A DNA stretch of 64,000 bases from positions 379,792 through 443,791 of the forward strand of contig MNCI01015542.1 in the NCBI GenBank assembly GCA_015680685.1, written 5' to 3'. Source of the DNA: Gnetum montanum. Its lineage: Eukaryota > Streptophyta > Gnetopsida > Gnetales > Gnetaceae. Shown here one piece after another: positions 36,193-48,414 of the stretch (position 1 is its first letter; each line of letters opens with the position of its first letter). The notes under the pieces are model-generated. The model worked only from the letters and a program-made list of their open reading frames with translations. It was not told where the DNA came from and made no database searches. The translations under genes and the position numbers were made by a program.

Positions 36193-36990
36193 TGATGAGC
36201 CGCGATATCACATCCGCCCTGTGATATCGCATATGCGATATCGCGTCCCATCTCATTTTCTATAAATAAGGGGTGGCTTCCCTTGTTTTAGGAGTTAGAC
36301 TTAGACCCTTAGCTAAACTCTTATAGTTTTACCATTCTAGACTTAGAATAATTCCTGTGTTCCCACAGTAGGAGTCATAGAGTGAACGGATCTTTATTCA
36401 AGCAATTTGTACCTAAGCACACATTTGTGTATGGAAATAAAGATGAACTTTGTGAAAAACCTTGCAACATACAAATTCAGCTAAATAGTAATTAATTATT
36501 GTTGAATTTTTAATGCTTTCCTAGTTAATTAATCTCTCTCTCAACCTTCGATCCTCTTAGTTAAGTACACTCAGTACGACCGCTTCGAGCATGTGTGTAG
36601 CGCTTGGTAACCCAGTAACGATTAGCGTTTGGTAATACCAATAGCGTTGCACTAGTTCAGGATGTGTGTGGCAAGTGGGAACAGATACTGGTGTTAGGAA
36701 CAATTAGAACTTAGTTAGTAATTAGTTAATGTAAGTTAGTCACTTAGTTCTCCTTACCTTCCCCTATTAGCATAAGACATTAAAAAGATAAAAGTTATAA
36801 AAATCATATACCTCAAGCTTACTTAATCATACAACCGTGACAATACAAGTAAGTTTGAGAAGACAATGATTGATTAACCTTAAGTGTTTCATTAAGGCAT
36901 GTAAGCACTTAGTCCTTGGAGTTCGACCGGATCGCGCATGAAACACTCGTATTCGTATGGTTGAGTGTAGGGGTACCTCGCCACTCATCA
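36193..36990 (+). repeat. Element A 3' LTR (798 bp)
   Basis: TATAAATA lies at 36261-36268 and AATAAA at 36436-36441. It ends GCCACTCATCA before the target duplication CTACC. The U3 palindrome region differs from the 5' LTR by indels (CGCATATGCGATATCGCG here). Confidence 0.92.
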
Positions 36991-39900
36991 CTACCTTTAA
37001 CAAAACCAATCTGCTCAGGTGTCATGATATCTTCAATAACCTCCAAAATTCTACAAGCCTAAATTACTAATATTTTGAAGATCTCCATTCTTAGGAAGAA
37101 GAAAAATCACACCTTTATTGATATTTTTACCAAAAGAAACATTTTTAATGGCTTCTTAGAAAACATAAAACAGATCATCTCCAATGATATCCCAATGCTT
37201 CTTAAAAAATTTAATAGAAAATCCATCAAAACTTATAGCTTTACTATATGCTAAACTAAAGGCTGCTACTTTGATTTCTTTTGATGTAATTTCTAGTTCA
37301 AGAATATTTTGATATGCTTCTATTATAAGATGTGGAATATGTGTACTAGAGGCCTCAAAGGATTCAGTGCTAAAACCTTTAAAAGAAAAAATAAAAGAAA
37401 ATTGAATCGCTAAAAAACTATTAATAGTCTCAAGATCTTTAACGATTAAATCATTTATATAAAGTGATTCCAATTTAGGTACTTGATCATTTCCTTTTAG
37501 AAATTTAAAAAATTCTTTGCAAGGTTGACTAGTGAGAGTACTTTTAGCTTTAAAAATATTCCAACATTATTTAGCATAATGAGCTTTAGCCTAGGCTTCT
37601 TGAGTCTTAATATCAAAGGGATTCTAGTCTACAAGAATTTGCATTTGCTTTACAAATTTTGCAAGATCTTCTTCAACTTGACACTTACACTTAGGAAATT
37701 GCTTTCCAAACCATCTAGCATAATTGTTGACTCTACAAGTAGTTTGCTACTACTAGTAAATTCAACTAATATTATGAATGGGATTTTTTTTATTTTTTTA
37801 TTTTTTTGCATTTTATAAAGATTTCAAAATATTCATCCCACTAGGTCCTATGAACATAATAACATACATACAAAAATTCTCATGCTTAAGAAAGGATGAA
37901 GAATTAATACAAAAGAGGAAGATGCTAATAAAAAAATGATCTAACAAAGTAGCATCTATATGCACTTCTACATTCTTTGCAAACTTTCAAAAAAAAACGT
38001 TATAGATGTAAAATCTAACAAGTCTATAATAAATTCTATCATTTCTTTGTTAATAATTATACCAGGTATAATGTTTCCTATTTCAATAAGATGAGAATAA
38101 AGATCTAACATTACAAAGAAAATATTTTTCTTTGAAATTACACCAATCTTTTTTTTCTTGAGAAGATATATTAGGAGAAAGACCACCAAGATTATTTAAA
38201 TGACTTTTAACCATATTGAAATCACCTCCAATAATCCAAAGAACCTTAGGCAAAGATGGACGATATTTCGAAATCTATGATCGACCTTTCAAATTATTAG
38301 AAGCATAAATATTACAAAGTCAAAAGTAACCTCTTTTACTATAATAGATAATCAAAATAACTCTTCCAAGGTTGTCAAAACCAAAATTTAAAACTTTTCC
38401 AGTCCAATTTTTATTAACAAGAATAGTAACACCTCCTTTATTAACTTCATGAGTAGCAAAAAAAACAATGTAATTTTTTAAAATGTATTTACCAACAAAA
38501 TTAATATCATGAGCTAAAATCTAATTTCTTGCAAGAAAAGAAAATTTGAAAATAAATATTGGTTTGAAAGATACTCCTTGACAATCTTTGCTTAGGACCT
38601 ATGAGAAAGGCACTAAACATTCTATCATAAAGCTAACATTGAGATGTGGGAGAGGAGGCCCCCATCCTTAATTTTTCAAGCTTAGCATTTGTCTCACAAT
38701 CTATGTTACTAATAAGTGAAAAAATATTATATGATAAAAAAGAATTCGGAATAATAGTAAAAGTAGAAAGAAAATGAGGATACCCTTAAGGTTTTTAAGT
38801 TGATAGTAGTCGTTGTATGACTTTTCTTTTTATATTGCATCAAGTGAAATTAATCTAAATTAGTATTTTCATTGTTCGTCCTTATTGAAAATTTCTTTTT
38901 TCTAAAGAGGAATTCACTTTATATATCAAGAGTTTACTGACACATTTATATATCAAGGATTAGTAAAAGCTTAGGAACTTATTGAAGAAGATTTTATTAG
39001 TGCTTGTTGAAAACCATCATTATTTGCCTTTTCTGAACATTGTTGTTTTTTTTCCCCCTCAAAAACCACTTTTTTATTGAGAATAAGATAGATTCTAATA
39101 ACATGGACTTCCCAAGGACAATAGCTATAACATTCTCACAAATTATAAGATATAATTTTACCAACCTTAAGTTTTAATTTTATCCTTTTTTTAATCAGAA
39201 ATGAATCTCTATAAAATAATGTATGTGTTGCACATCATCTAGTAATATTTTTAACTTTGTCTTCAAGATTATGCTAATACTACCAACAATTTCTCTTTCA
39301 ATACTTTGAAAAATAAGAAGAAGATTTTTTTAATTCAATCCAACAAGGAATTTTAGAATAATTGGGAGAATAAGGATCAAAATTCATTTTATTCTTGAGC
39401 AATGAAAGCATTATGCTAATCTATAAAAACTTTAAGATCCAAGCATTTCTTAACCATTTTAGAATTCACCAATTCAAAAAGCAAAAAAAATTCAGGAAAA
39501 ATAGCGGGCATGTAAAACACTAATTTTGTAACGTTACATAATAGCTTAAATGACTGGTGTAAATGCCTAATTTGATCGAACAAATCTAATAATCTGAAAA
39601 AATATGTATAATGAAGTGATATATTTTGATAGGAATTCTTATAAATCATCAAGTAAAACAAAATTGAAAGCTTCAAAATTCTTCATAGTCTCTATAGTAT
39701 GAGAGACATTAGTTTCCATCTTCATATCATTTCTTGCCAAAAAAATTCTGCTATAAAAACTCTACTCTTTGGGGGATAGAGTTAGAGAAGAAAACCCTAC
39801 TAGATTGGAAAGAAGCTAGATCTACATCTATGGTGGCATCCAAGACCTTAGAAAGTGTTTTTCTTTAGATCTTGTTTTAGGTTTTACTTTGATCCAAACG

Positions 39901-42677
39901 TTGACCTTTGACTTTGCCTCTACTTGGGAGATTTAGCCACGTGAGGGTTTTTAGTTATAACAATGTCAATTAGGTAGAAAAAATTCATTACATTGCTACC
40001 TAATGTCTGATTTAAAAATCCTTTTCCAGGATTCCTTGTGAAACCACCTTAATGTTGTTGTGACTACTACAAATATAGAGTTTCCTCAAGAAAGTACTTA
40101 TAGTTTATTTTTCCTACTCAATCTTTAGACTAATTTTTCCTATTGTTTTATGTCTTCTAGGTGATTTAGTTAGTTGCAATGATGGAATAGCTCAAGAAAC
40201 TAATGCTTAGATTTATTTTTCTATATATTCTCTAGGATTTCTTTAAGTTGTAAGTTGTATTTTTCTCAGCTATAATGTTTAGCTAGTTTTTTTATACTAT
40301 TTAATGTCATTTATTTGACAATTTAACAATAAGATGTTAGCCTAGAGGTAAAACACTTGCTTTGGAAGCTCTAGGTTATGGGTTCAATTTCAATGGGAAT
40401 GCTAAGTTATATAAATTTCTAACTAAACATGGAGTGTACCTATGTTTGTCTTATTTTGGGTTCCAACACCTCCATTTGGTTGCCAATTTATAAGGCATTT
40501 AGTGGTAAATGTATATCTCTATGTGAGCTTGGATGCATGAAATTATTTATGTGCACTCAAACATATAGTCTACATCATTGGTGCTACATCATGTGGTGTG
40601 ATACCTCATATGGCATGCTACCTTGCTTGGTGTGTTACCATACCTCACCTAATGAAGCACCTCACCACTTCCTTTATAAGGTAAACAAATATAAATACCT
40701 AAGAGGCAAAGCACAAAAGGACATTTATTTTTCAGCAATTTCTCTTTTACATTTTTCTAGGTTATAGCGTTTTTTCCTTCCTTGGGTAAGGGTATTCTTT
40801 ATTTTCCTTTGTATTTTTGAATCATCGCTTGATCATGCAATGAGATTCTACAGAAGTGCTATCATGCTTTTGTAGCCTGGAACTATTTGGTCAATTAAGG
40901 GTCAAGTGTTTAAATAATGAATAAAGCTTAGTTTAATTTCTTTAAGTTTTTAAATTTTAGTTTATTGAATCTTGATGATGATATCTCATTAATAAACTTA
41001 TGTATTAAAATCAGAAATTATAATTAAATTCATTCTCTTAGATAGATAAGTGCAGTTGTATGGGGCTTCTAACAATTTTACCATGCTTGAAGAGATCATA
41101 CTTGTCCAAAATGGTGTTAGACCATCAAGGATGTGACTGAGGAGATTTTATCACTTTCATGTGCTAGTGTTACATCTATCCATTTGCAACACAATTTACG
41201 TATATGTTTCATTTTCACATTGCACCTATCTCACAAGGGATTGTGACACACAAAGGTGTGTTTTATTATGCCATCGTTCTTCCTACCATTGAACTCTACA
41301 AGCTATGCACCAAATACCAAAAGCAATGCCCTAGCAATATTATTCATGTCCACCGCAATTATCTTAGCAGCTGCAAGTTTAACAATGTTCATTATGGCCC
41401 TTCGTACCATTACAAGAGAATTTCAAATCCGCCATAACAAAGATAAGTCTAGTTCTTTAATGTAATGTACTACCTTCATTTTTCATCATTATACATTATT
41501 GGGCAACATCACAAGAATCTTGTTCCTTCTATGGTAAGAAATTTATCACTTTACAAACGAAAGTATTCTCACCAGAGAGAAGAGCATCAATGTTAGCAAG
41601 GATTCATGCTCATCCCATACTTCATCAATACCTTCCAAGCATCAAGACCAAGAAGACCATATTTCTAAAGATGAAGCAAATAAAGTTTCTACTCCTTCAA
41701 ACAAAGAAAAAGATAAAACATCCATATGTGGGAGACAATAAAACTTCAACTTTAAAATTCAACTATGAAGGCCAACACCTAAGATGCTTGAAAGAATCTC
41801 AATAACCTCCTCAACCATTTGATGATGTTTATCCAAAAGGAGGTTGACAAGTGTCAATTTTAAACTTAATCATAGGGACAAAGGCCTCCATGTAATGGGT
41901 TTAGTGGTACAGTGTAGTTTGTTTATTTGCTTGTTCATGTGCTTTAATTCTAGCTAGTGTGTGTATTTTTTTGTATGCATATTTTTTGAAACTAATAATA
42001 TATCATTCTTTAATTTGTTTATTCTTTTGGCTTGAATTTGTGTGTAATTTTTTAACTATAAATATTTATTAATTTTAGTTTGTTATTTTTTGTGTGATTT
42101 TTTATGGCTACTTTTGAAATAAGGATTAAAAAAAATTTAATTTGAATACGAACTACCAAACACATTCCAAACCCGCATAATCCTCATTAAAATTATCAAG
42201 TATTCGTTGCTGGAGGTAGTGAGTAATAACAAGATTGGGAATACCAAATGCTAACATGTTTACACTCTAAAATCAGTCTTATTTATTCTGCCATATTCAT
42301 AATCTAAGTTACTAATGGAAGTTGAAATAGAAATTATTATATTAAATACATGGAAAAGTAAATGTAATCCAAGTCAAACTTGTATAAGACATCGCATCGA
42401 AACGAACTAGAACGCACCTAGATCTCCTGCATTTCCTTAGTTGTCTCATTTATGTCTCGGATAGAAGTTTTGAACTGCATGCATTGCCTGCCAAACATTC
42501 CTAATTGATGGAAGACTACTTTCTCACAATAATACAGGTAAACTAGATATAGTTCCAATTCATAGGCTCCCATTACATTTTAGCAGAAATGTTACCCAAA
42601 AATACAATTAGGTGCTTACAATTCACATAGTTTTGTAGGAACCAAAACCCTTATCAGGCTAAGCATCATGATTGCCG
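39901..42677. other. Flanking sequence without a recognised gene
   Basis: Apart from a tRNA-like promoter pair at 40338-40391, I see no supported gene. A 69-residue plus-strand frame at 41256-41465 contains one hydrophobic stretch (ALAILFMSTAIILAAASLTM) that could span a membrane, but nothing else supports it. A 112-residue frame at 40429-40767 has no recognisable motif. Confidence 0.5.
40338..40391 (+). repeat. tRNA-derived SINE head or tRNA relic
   Basis: TAGCCTAGAGG (40338-40348) matches the RNA polymerase III A box consensus TRGYNNARNGG exactly. GGTTCAATTTC (40381-40391) resembles the B box GGTTCGANNCC with one or two mismatches. The 43-base spacing is that of tRNA genes. I cannot fold a convincing cloverleaf, so a tRNA-derived SINE or degraded tRNA is more likely than a working tRNA gene. 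Confidence 0.45.
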
Positions 42678-44153
42678 CATGATATCTCATTCAATTTAAT
42701 CATCCAAAGCAGTAACAATACTTAAATCGTAAAGAGCAGTGGTGCCTAGAATTCTATTTATCAACTTTTGACACTTCCTGAAAAAATGACAATTCATGCA
42801 CTTCTGGATTCTGCAAATCATTCTTCATTCTTATTTTACGCACGCACTTCTGAAGGATCCAGATTCTATTGCATCAGAATCAAATGATTTCCCCTTCAGT
42901 TTTATCTTTGCAAATGGCAGCCGCCCATAAAATCTCTTACCTTTTATCGGGGATTGACCGTTGCTTTGTTCACTGCAAGAAACATTCTTAAAATTCCTGC
43001 TCATATGCAGAGTCTGTTCACTTTGCTTTTTCTTCCTTTGTCTTAGAATTGGTCTGGTGGCAAATAGTTTGGAAAATCTTTTGAGCACTTGAATTTTCTT
43101 TGCTGTTTTGCTGAACAAAGATGATCTGCTAAACTTTTTCATCATTTTTGCAGCCCTGGCCACTGAGGAAGATCTGAGTAGAGCTTTTACAGAGCTTTGT
43201 GGTAGCATTGTTGGGAAAGGTGAACTAACGGAACCATGATCATAATATTTGTGAGAAAAAGACAGTGGTGTCCTGCAGGAAAAGCTTCTCAGCATCCTCC
43301 ATTTTTTAGCAGAAACTGTTTCTGATTCTGTTTCATGGACTAAATCTGGTGAAGAAAAACCGACATCATTTAACATGGCCCCAAAGGTCATGTGTTTTTT
43401 AACCTTGGCTCCTCTGTCCGGTGATCTTTGTCTTGCTTCATGAAGCTCTTTTTCTTTCTCCAATTTCCTGACCAGTTTCATGGAATAAGAGGAGCAGTTG
43501 TTGCTATCTTTTGAATCATGCATTTTGTTTCCAAGTCCTGGAGACTCTGATTCATTTTCATGTTCAAGATATGGAAAAGTTTTACATGGAGTCTTAAAAG
43601 AATCAGAAAACTTGTTATAGTTTGTTGTTTCTGAATATGCCATTGGATTTGATTCATTTGAATTCATAACAGTGTATGCTGCCTCTTTTGCAAGATTGCT
43701 TGCTTCTATGATTTCTCCCACTGTGTGCTGAATCATCATGGCAGACATGGACCATCTTCTCCATCCTTCCCCTGTTACCGTTTCATTCATTTGGCTCCGT
43801 TCAGATATAAATATTGCAGAATTCAACAAATAATAAACTAAATATAACTTTACCATTTGACTAAGGCTACTCTAATTGAACCATTTCGTTTTTCTTTTAA
43901 TTGTGGCACTATTTGTTTTACTGTGATAACTGTGGTTACCTGAGCAGCTTGAGTTCTTTAGACCATACAAGCCTTTACTGTAAATTCTCTAGCTGCTGTG
44001 TGACGTGAATCTTAGTCGTTCTTACTTTATTACAGTAAAATCTGTCTTAAAATACTAAAATCAACGAGTGTTTTTTGAGCTAAATCAAAAGACTTTTGAC
44101 TTGAGAAAAGTTTTTGAATACAAAACATATACTCTATTTTCAGCGGTAATTAT
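42678..44153. repeat. Segmental duplicate, copy 2
   Basis: This is the intact counterpart of 1-1474, covering the 3' flank, last exon and part of the last intron of the TANGLED1-like gene. Confidence 0.92.
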
Positions 44154-45038
44154 GTCATAAAAATAGACTTATAAAAAAAATTCTGAACTGTACATAGAAA
44201 TTGAGACACTGAAATTCCACTTACCTAGAGACGTTGATCGTCTGAGGCTGGATAAACTTCCCAGAGGCGTATCTGCAAAAGATTCAATTTTTTTTTTAAA
44301 AGCATGTAAACTATTAAATAAAGTCCGGATCCGTAATTTTCATGGTATAATATAATCACTGACGATATCTAAAGTAATTTCCCTTTCTTCTGATTACCAT
44401 TTTGTGAATTCATGGCCAAATCCTTCATTCGTAAGGATTCTTGTTTGCATCTTAAGCTGGTACGGAGGTAACCACGCGTGCTTCTGGGGCTTAAGCTAAT
44501 GCCTCTGCACACTTTAGACCCACCTGCAATAGTCAGTTGAATGTCTTGAATCCGAGCTAGTGCTTGATCAACCTGCAGAGGATCCAAAATTCTCTAGTAA
44601 AGTTGTAATTACTCTCCACACAATTCAATCATATGTAACAGAGTCAGTTCAGAAAATGTTTCTTGTATAGTTGAAGCTAATAAGACTGAGAGGCTGAAAC
44701 AAAAGACTACTCTTAAAATTTTCAGAGTATTCGTGCCAAATGCTTAAATTTTGAGACCCAGAGAATCCAAGCTCAGAAAGTGAGACAGTCACACTGAAAT
44801 CCAACCTTTCAAAACCGAGATGGAGTTGAAATGAGGCGGATAAATCTGGAGTGTTTTAACCAAACTAAAATCTTTTTTTTTTTTAAAGGAAGATCTCATA
44901 TTCCTCGAGTATAAACTCAGAAATTTCTGGTCTCAGATTCAGAATGAAACCGTTGTTCCAGAGGCTTCTGAGAAAATCCAGATACAAAGAAAGAAAACTA
45001 ACCTTAGTAAGAGTGTCTCTAATCGGTTGGGAATCCAT
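42831..45038 (-). CDS. TAN1: TANGLED1-like microtubule-binding division-site protein
   Basis: TANGLED1 marks the future division plane at the preprophase band and cortical division site and helps guide the phragmoplast. I propose four exons: 45038-45003, 44572-44398, 44272-44225 and 43771-42831. All have GT-AG borders and the phases agree (0, 1, 1), giving 399 residues. The N-terminus RDTLTK joined to [12 protein letters not shown], with [20 protein letters not shown], is the strongly conserved TANGLED motif. [13 protein letters not shown] with TVGEI is the next conserved block. The C-terminal half is very basic and ends RSACVK. It is somewhat shorter than Arabidopsis TAN1, from memory about 470-480 residues. 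The exon 4 acceptor (AACAG, then GGGAAGG) lacks a strong pyrimidine tract; a site at 43837 (TTTAG) in the same phase is the alternative. A tandem duplicate at 154-1109 is broken. Confidence 0.88.
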
Positions 45039-45081
45039 TGATGAAAAGCTTTGCGCAGCTTCAGGTGATGACCATGAAAAA

Positions 45082-45093
45082 CTTATATATACT
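45082..45093 (-). promoter_or_regulatory. Likely TATA box of the TANGLED1-like gene
   Basis: On the minus strand AGTATATATAAG lies about 45 bases before the ATG at 45038. It would give a very short 5' leader of roughly 15-25 bases if transcription starts about 30 bases downstream. Confidence 0.55.
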
Positions 45094-45094
45094 G

Positions 45095-46820
45095 GAATTA
45101 TTTTTCCCTGAACCTTCCACATGGTAATTTGAGTATGGACGATGATGAGCAATGAATACAGATTGTAACGTTGGAGATTAAGGCCCACCTAGCTCGTGAC
45201 AACCACTAAATTAACTTTTATAATATTCATGATTGCCTTCTTCTTTAGCATGGGTCCACAAACCCAAATACACTGTTCCAACGTTATGGGCTGTTGCTTG
45301 ACCGTTGATTTTGGATGGTAATATTTATAGAAGCAGAGCGATTGTTCTAGATCATTGAAACAATCCTACTGGTATATGTACGCGTCTAAGTCGTTGGGTC
45401 ATCACCAAATTTCATGCGTGTAAGAGGTTGAGGAACTCCTCTCAGGTTACTTTGGCCATAATTCCTTAGTGACGTAACTGGTAGAAGTTTTAGAAAATAA
45501 TAAAGGTGGTACAGACAAGTTGACTGGACCGTATAGGGGTAAAGCACCGTCAGAATGGCTTGGTATAAGCAGTAATGTAACAATGCTTTAAGCAAAACTT
45601 CAAACTAACAATTTATTACATGCCAGATAAAAGACTTCGCAATTAAACTATGCTCACTTACAAGTGCTTTAACAAGGACAGAGGAACTAACCCGTCAGCC
45701 AGTACCAAAACAATTAAAACTTTTAATTACATGTACCCTTTAACACGTACAATAATCTCTCCATGTTTCTTTTAAAACTTTTATATGTACCATTAACCCA
45801 TACAATAATCTCTCCCCTGCTTCTTTTGTTTGGTTCCATGTACAATGGTTTACTTTTCCTCTCTTTTGAACTCTAATATAAGCAACTCTCTATTATATTA
45901 TTCCTTGTTATTCAAAATAAATCATTTTATTAGTGTTCTTTTATAATCTCTTGAGTTTGTGGAAATTAGAAACTAGAAATTGGAAATTTTTATTACAACC
46001 AAGAAATCACAAAAGAATTATTGAATAGTTACAAAGCCTCAAACATATTGTTGAAAAAAGTCGAGAACATCATTGATATAATGCCCCAAGCAGATAAGGT
46101 TAATCTAAAAGAAAACAATCAGCAAATTACAATTAATAGTATAATTCATTCAAATGTGAGCCAACTATGAGCAAAAATGAAAAAAAATATGTTCTTCATC
46201 TTCTATACTTTGTGATGTTAACTTTATTTTGATGCAGGATTTATCTTTCCTCTTATACTATGTGGTTGCCTTATTCATGATCCTTTTTTTTCAAGTCAAG
46301 CAAGAGATTTTTGTATATTTTCTTTGGTGCTTATATACTAACTTTGTCCCTTTTTCCTATGTTAAAAGTTGGTATCACATCCAAATGTCATTTTTAAATT
46401 TTTTTTACCAAAATGAAAAATTGAATATCAAAGTCTTAGCTTATTTGTCTATCTCTATGGCTAATTTGCAATTCCTCTTCTAAAAAAAGTGTGTTTGGAA
46501 TTGGTTAAATACTAAGCATTTTTTTCCCTTTCTTTTTGGCCTAGTTACATGATGTACTCTTAACTTAATTATGGATAAAATTTTGCGCTAGCATTTTTCC
46601 CATATAACAAATACGATACTAACTTTTGGCTATGTGCATCTCTAAGCTATGTAACTATGATAATACCTTGTAAAATTACACAAATCATAATAGCACCTTA
46701 AACACAATTCAAACTTGCAACCTAGTACATGCAAAGCAACTTATTAGTTAATCTTTTTTTTCTTTGGTTAACTTATTTATCGTTATCGTCATCATCTTAG
46801 CTTTGTTCTAATAATATAAG
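45095..46820. other. Upstream flank of the TANGLED1-like gene, nothing else seen
   Basis: AT-rich non-coding sequence. It should hold distal promoter elements of the gene, but I cannot name specific sites. Open frames at 45386-45595 and 46229-46483 lack recognisable motifs. Confidence 0.5.
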
Positions 46821-46833
46821 ATTAGTGATGAAG

Positions 46834-46955
46834 CGGTTACTCTAATTATTAGAGCGGTTATTATTAGAATGGTTACTCTAATTATTAGAGCAGTTACTGT
46901 AATTATTAAAGCGGTTATTCTAATTATTAAGCGGTTATTCTAATTATTAAAGCAA
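46834..46955 (+). repeat. U3 array of CTAATTATTAGAGCGGTTA-type units
   Basis: Irregular units of about 16-22 bases repeat TCTAATTATTA(G/A)AGCGGTTA. A similar array stands at 53500-53670 in the 3' LTR. Each unit contains the near-palindrome TAATTATTA. It occupies the place of the GATATCGCG motifs of other family members, upstream of CTATAAATA. Confidence 0.8.
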
Positions 46956-47562
46956 TTATTCCCAGGTTACTCCTGGGTCTATAAATATAGTGCCCAGGCA
47001 CACAATTGGGAAGAAGTTTTTTAGCAGTAAAGTAGGGAAACTCTTGTAGTTTGTCTATTTGAAAGTTAGAATATTTCCAAGTGCCTGCAGCAGGAGGTCT
47101 AAGTGTGAACGAATCTTTATTCAAGCATTGATGTACCTGAGCACACCATTGTGTTAGCAATAAAGACGAGCTCTTTGATTCATCCTTGCAGCACTTGAGA
47201 TTTGTTTTCTTACGCATTTATTTTATTTTATTTTATTGCGCTTTTATTTTATTTTATTTTATGCACTTTACATTCGTGTTATTAGCGTAGCAATTCATTT
47301 TGATCAATTAAGCAAATCGATTAAATTACACAAGCACGACCCCTTTGAGCATACATGTGCCACTTGGTAGCTCAGAAACGATTAGCATTTGACAGTCCAG
47401 CAGTGTTTGCACGAAGTTCAAGATGTGTCTAAGAAGTGAGAACGGTTATTTGTGTTAAGCTAGATTAGACCATAGTCTACTTAGCAATTAATTACTCTTA
47501 CTTTCATTCTTATTTACTTAGCTTTTATTTACTTTAATTGTTGATTATTTATTGTTGTCTAT

Positions 47563-48414
47563 TGATGAACAACGATATCGGGGCCACGATATTACATTTG
47601 TGATTTCGGAGTCTACCATGCGATGTCGAATACCCGATATCAATACCTTCCTCCTTGCCTATAAATAAGAGGCGGGCGAACTTGGTTTTGTATTAGATAG
47701 TTAGTTCCTTAGCCAAACTCTTGCCTTTTCTCCCTTCCAAACTTACAATTATTTCTGCATGCCCGTAGTAGGAGTCATTAAGTGAACGAATCTTTATTCG
47801 AGCATTGTGTACCTAAGCACACCTTGTGTACAGTAATAAAGATAAACTTTATGATAAACCTTGTAGCATCTAGAATAGATTAGTTAATGTTAATTACTAT
47901 TATTAAATACTTTCTTAGTTAATTAATGTTCTCTCTCTCTCTCTCTCTCTGTTTCTCTCTTTCTCCCTCCCTACAACTCTCCTAAGTAAATACACTCAAT
48001 ACGATCACTTCGAGCATGCGTGTAACACTTGGTAACCTAGTAATGATTAGCGTTTGGTAATCTCAGTAGTGTTGCACTAGTTCAAGATGTGTACAGCAAG
48101 TGAGAACGGATGCTGATGTTAGGGTTAGTTAGAACTTAGTTAATGAGTAGTTAAGATAAATTAGTCACTTAGTTATCCCTCTCCTCCCCTATTAGCGCAG
48201 GACATAAAAACATAAAAGATATAAAAATCATATGCCTCAAGCTTACTTAACCATACAATCGTGACATATAAGTAAGTTTGGGAAGACAATGATCAACCAA
48301 CACGTCCTTGTTCCACAAGGGTGCATAAGCACTTAGTCCTTGGAATTCGACCAAATCGTGCATGAAACACTCATATTCGTATGGTTGAGTGTAGGGGTAC
48401 CTCACCACTCATCA
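47563..48414 (+). repeat. Solo LTR 9 nested in element C 5' LTR
   Basis: An 852-bp LTR from TGATGAACAACG to CACTCATCA with target duplication TCTAT (47558-47562 and 48415-48419). It has GATATC motifs, CTATAAATAAGAGG near 47660, AATAAA near 47837, and a CT microsatellite at 47931-47951. Confidence 0.93.

Larger units (their letters stand above)
22924..36990 (+). mobile_element. Element A: non-autonomous Gag-protease LTR element
   Basis: The LTRs at 22924-23699 and 36193-36990 are flanked by the target duplication CTACC (22919-22923 and 36991-36995) inside the LINE reverse transcriptase. It contains element B plus one extra AACAT. Without these its length is 7022 bp, almost the same as B (7040). 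The internal region has a primer site, Gag and protease, a long noncoding spacer and a polypurine tract. No reverse transcriptase, RNase H or integrase is present. Confidence 0.93.
20960..39900 (-). mobile_element. L1-type LINE, split by a nested 14-kb insertion
   Basis: Read on the minus strand, the right part (39900-36991) carries a probable ORF1 remnant (YSPNYSKIPCWIELK near 39350). An AP-type endonuclease (WIIGGDFNM, about 38213-38245) and the start of reverse transcriptase (IKVAAFSLAYSKAISFDGFS, about 37200-37270) follow. The sequence EQIGFVKG then meets the insertion. The left part resumes with RHILNIVITSW and FLKLDYAKAYDMIE (22923-22780), then FANDFFF near 22510, and a zinc-binding zf-RVT-like segment (IFLWHLIHQGLP, about 21290). 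The joined order is that of plant L1 elements. Many stops and shifts show that it is dead. Both outer ends are approximate. Confidence 0.85.

Noticed and set aside
41256-41465. 69-residue frame with a possible membrane segment
   Set aside because: One hydrophobic stretch in AT-rich DNA is expected by chance; no promoter, homologue or neighbour supports it.
43863-44000. Extra TANGLED1 exon ending at the GTAACC near 43940
   Set aside because: Its open frame ([13 protein letters not shown]) needs a phase 0 start, but the preceding exon ends in phase 1; all acceptors giving phase 1 lead to a stop.
47931-47951. CT-repeat as a regulatory GAGA element
   Set aside because: A simple microsatellite inside a solo LTR; other LTRs of the family have only a few repeats there.
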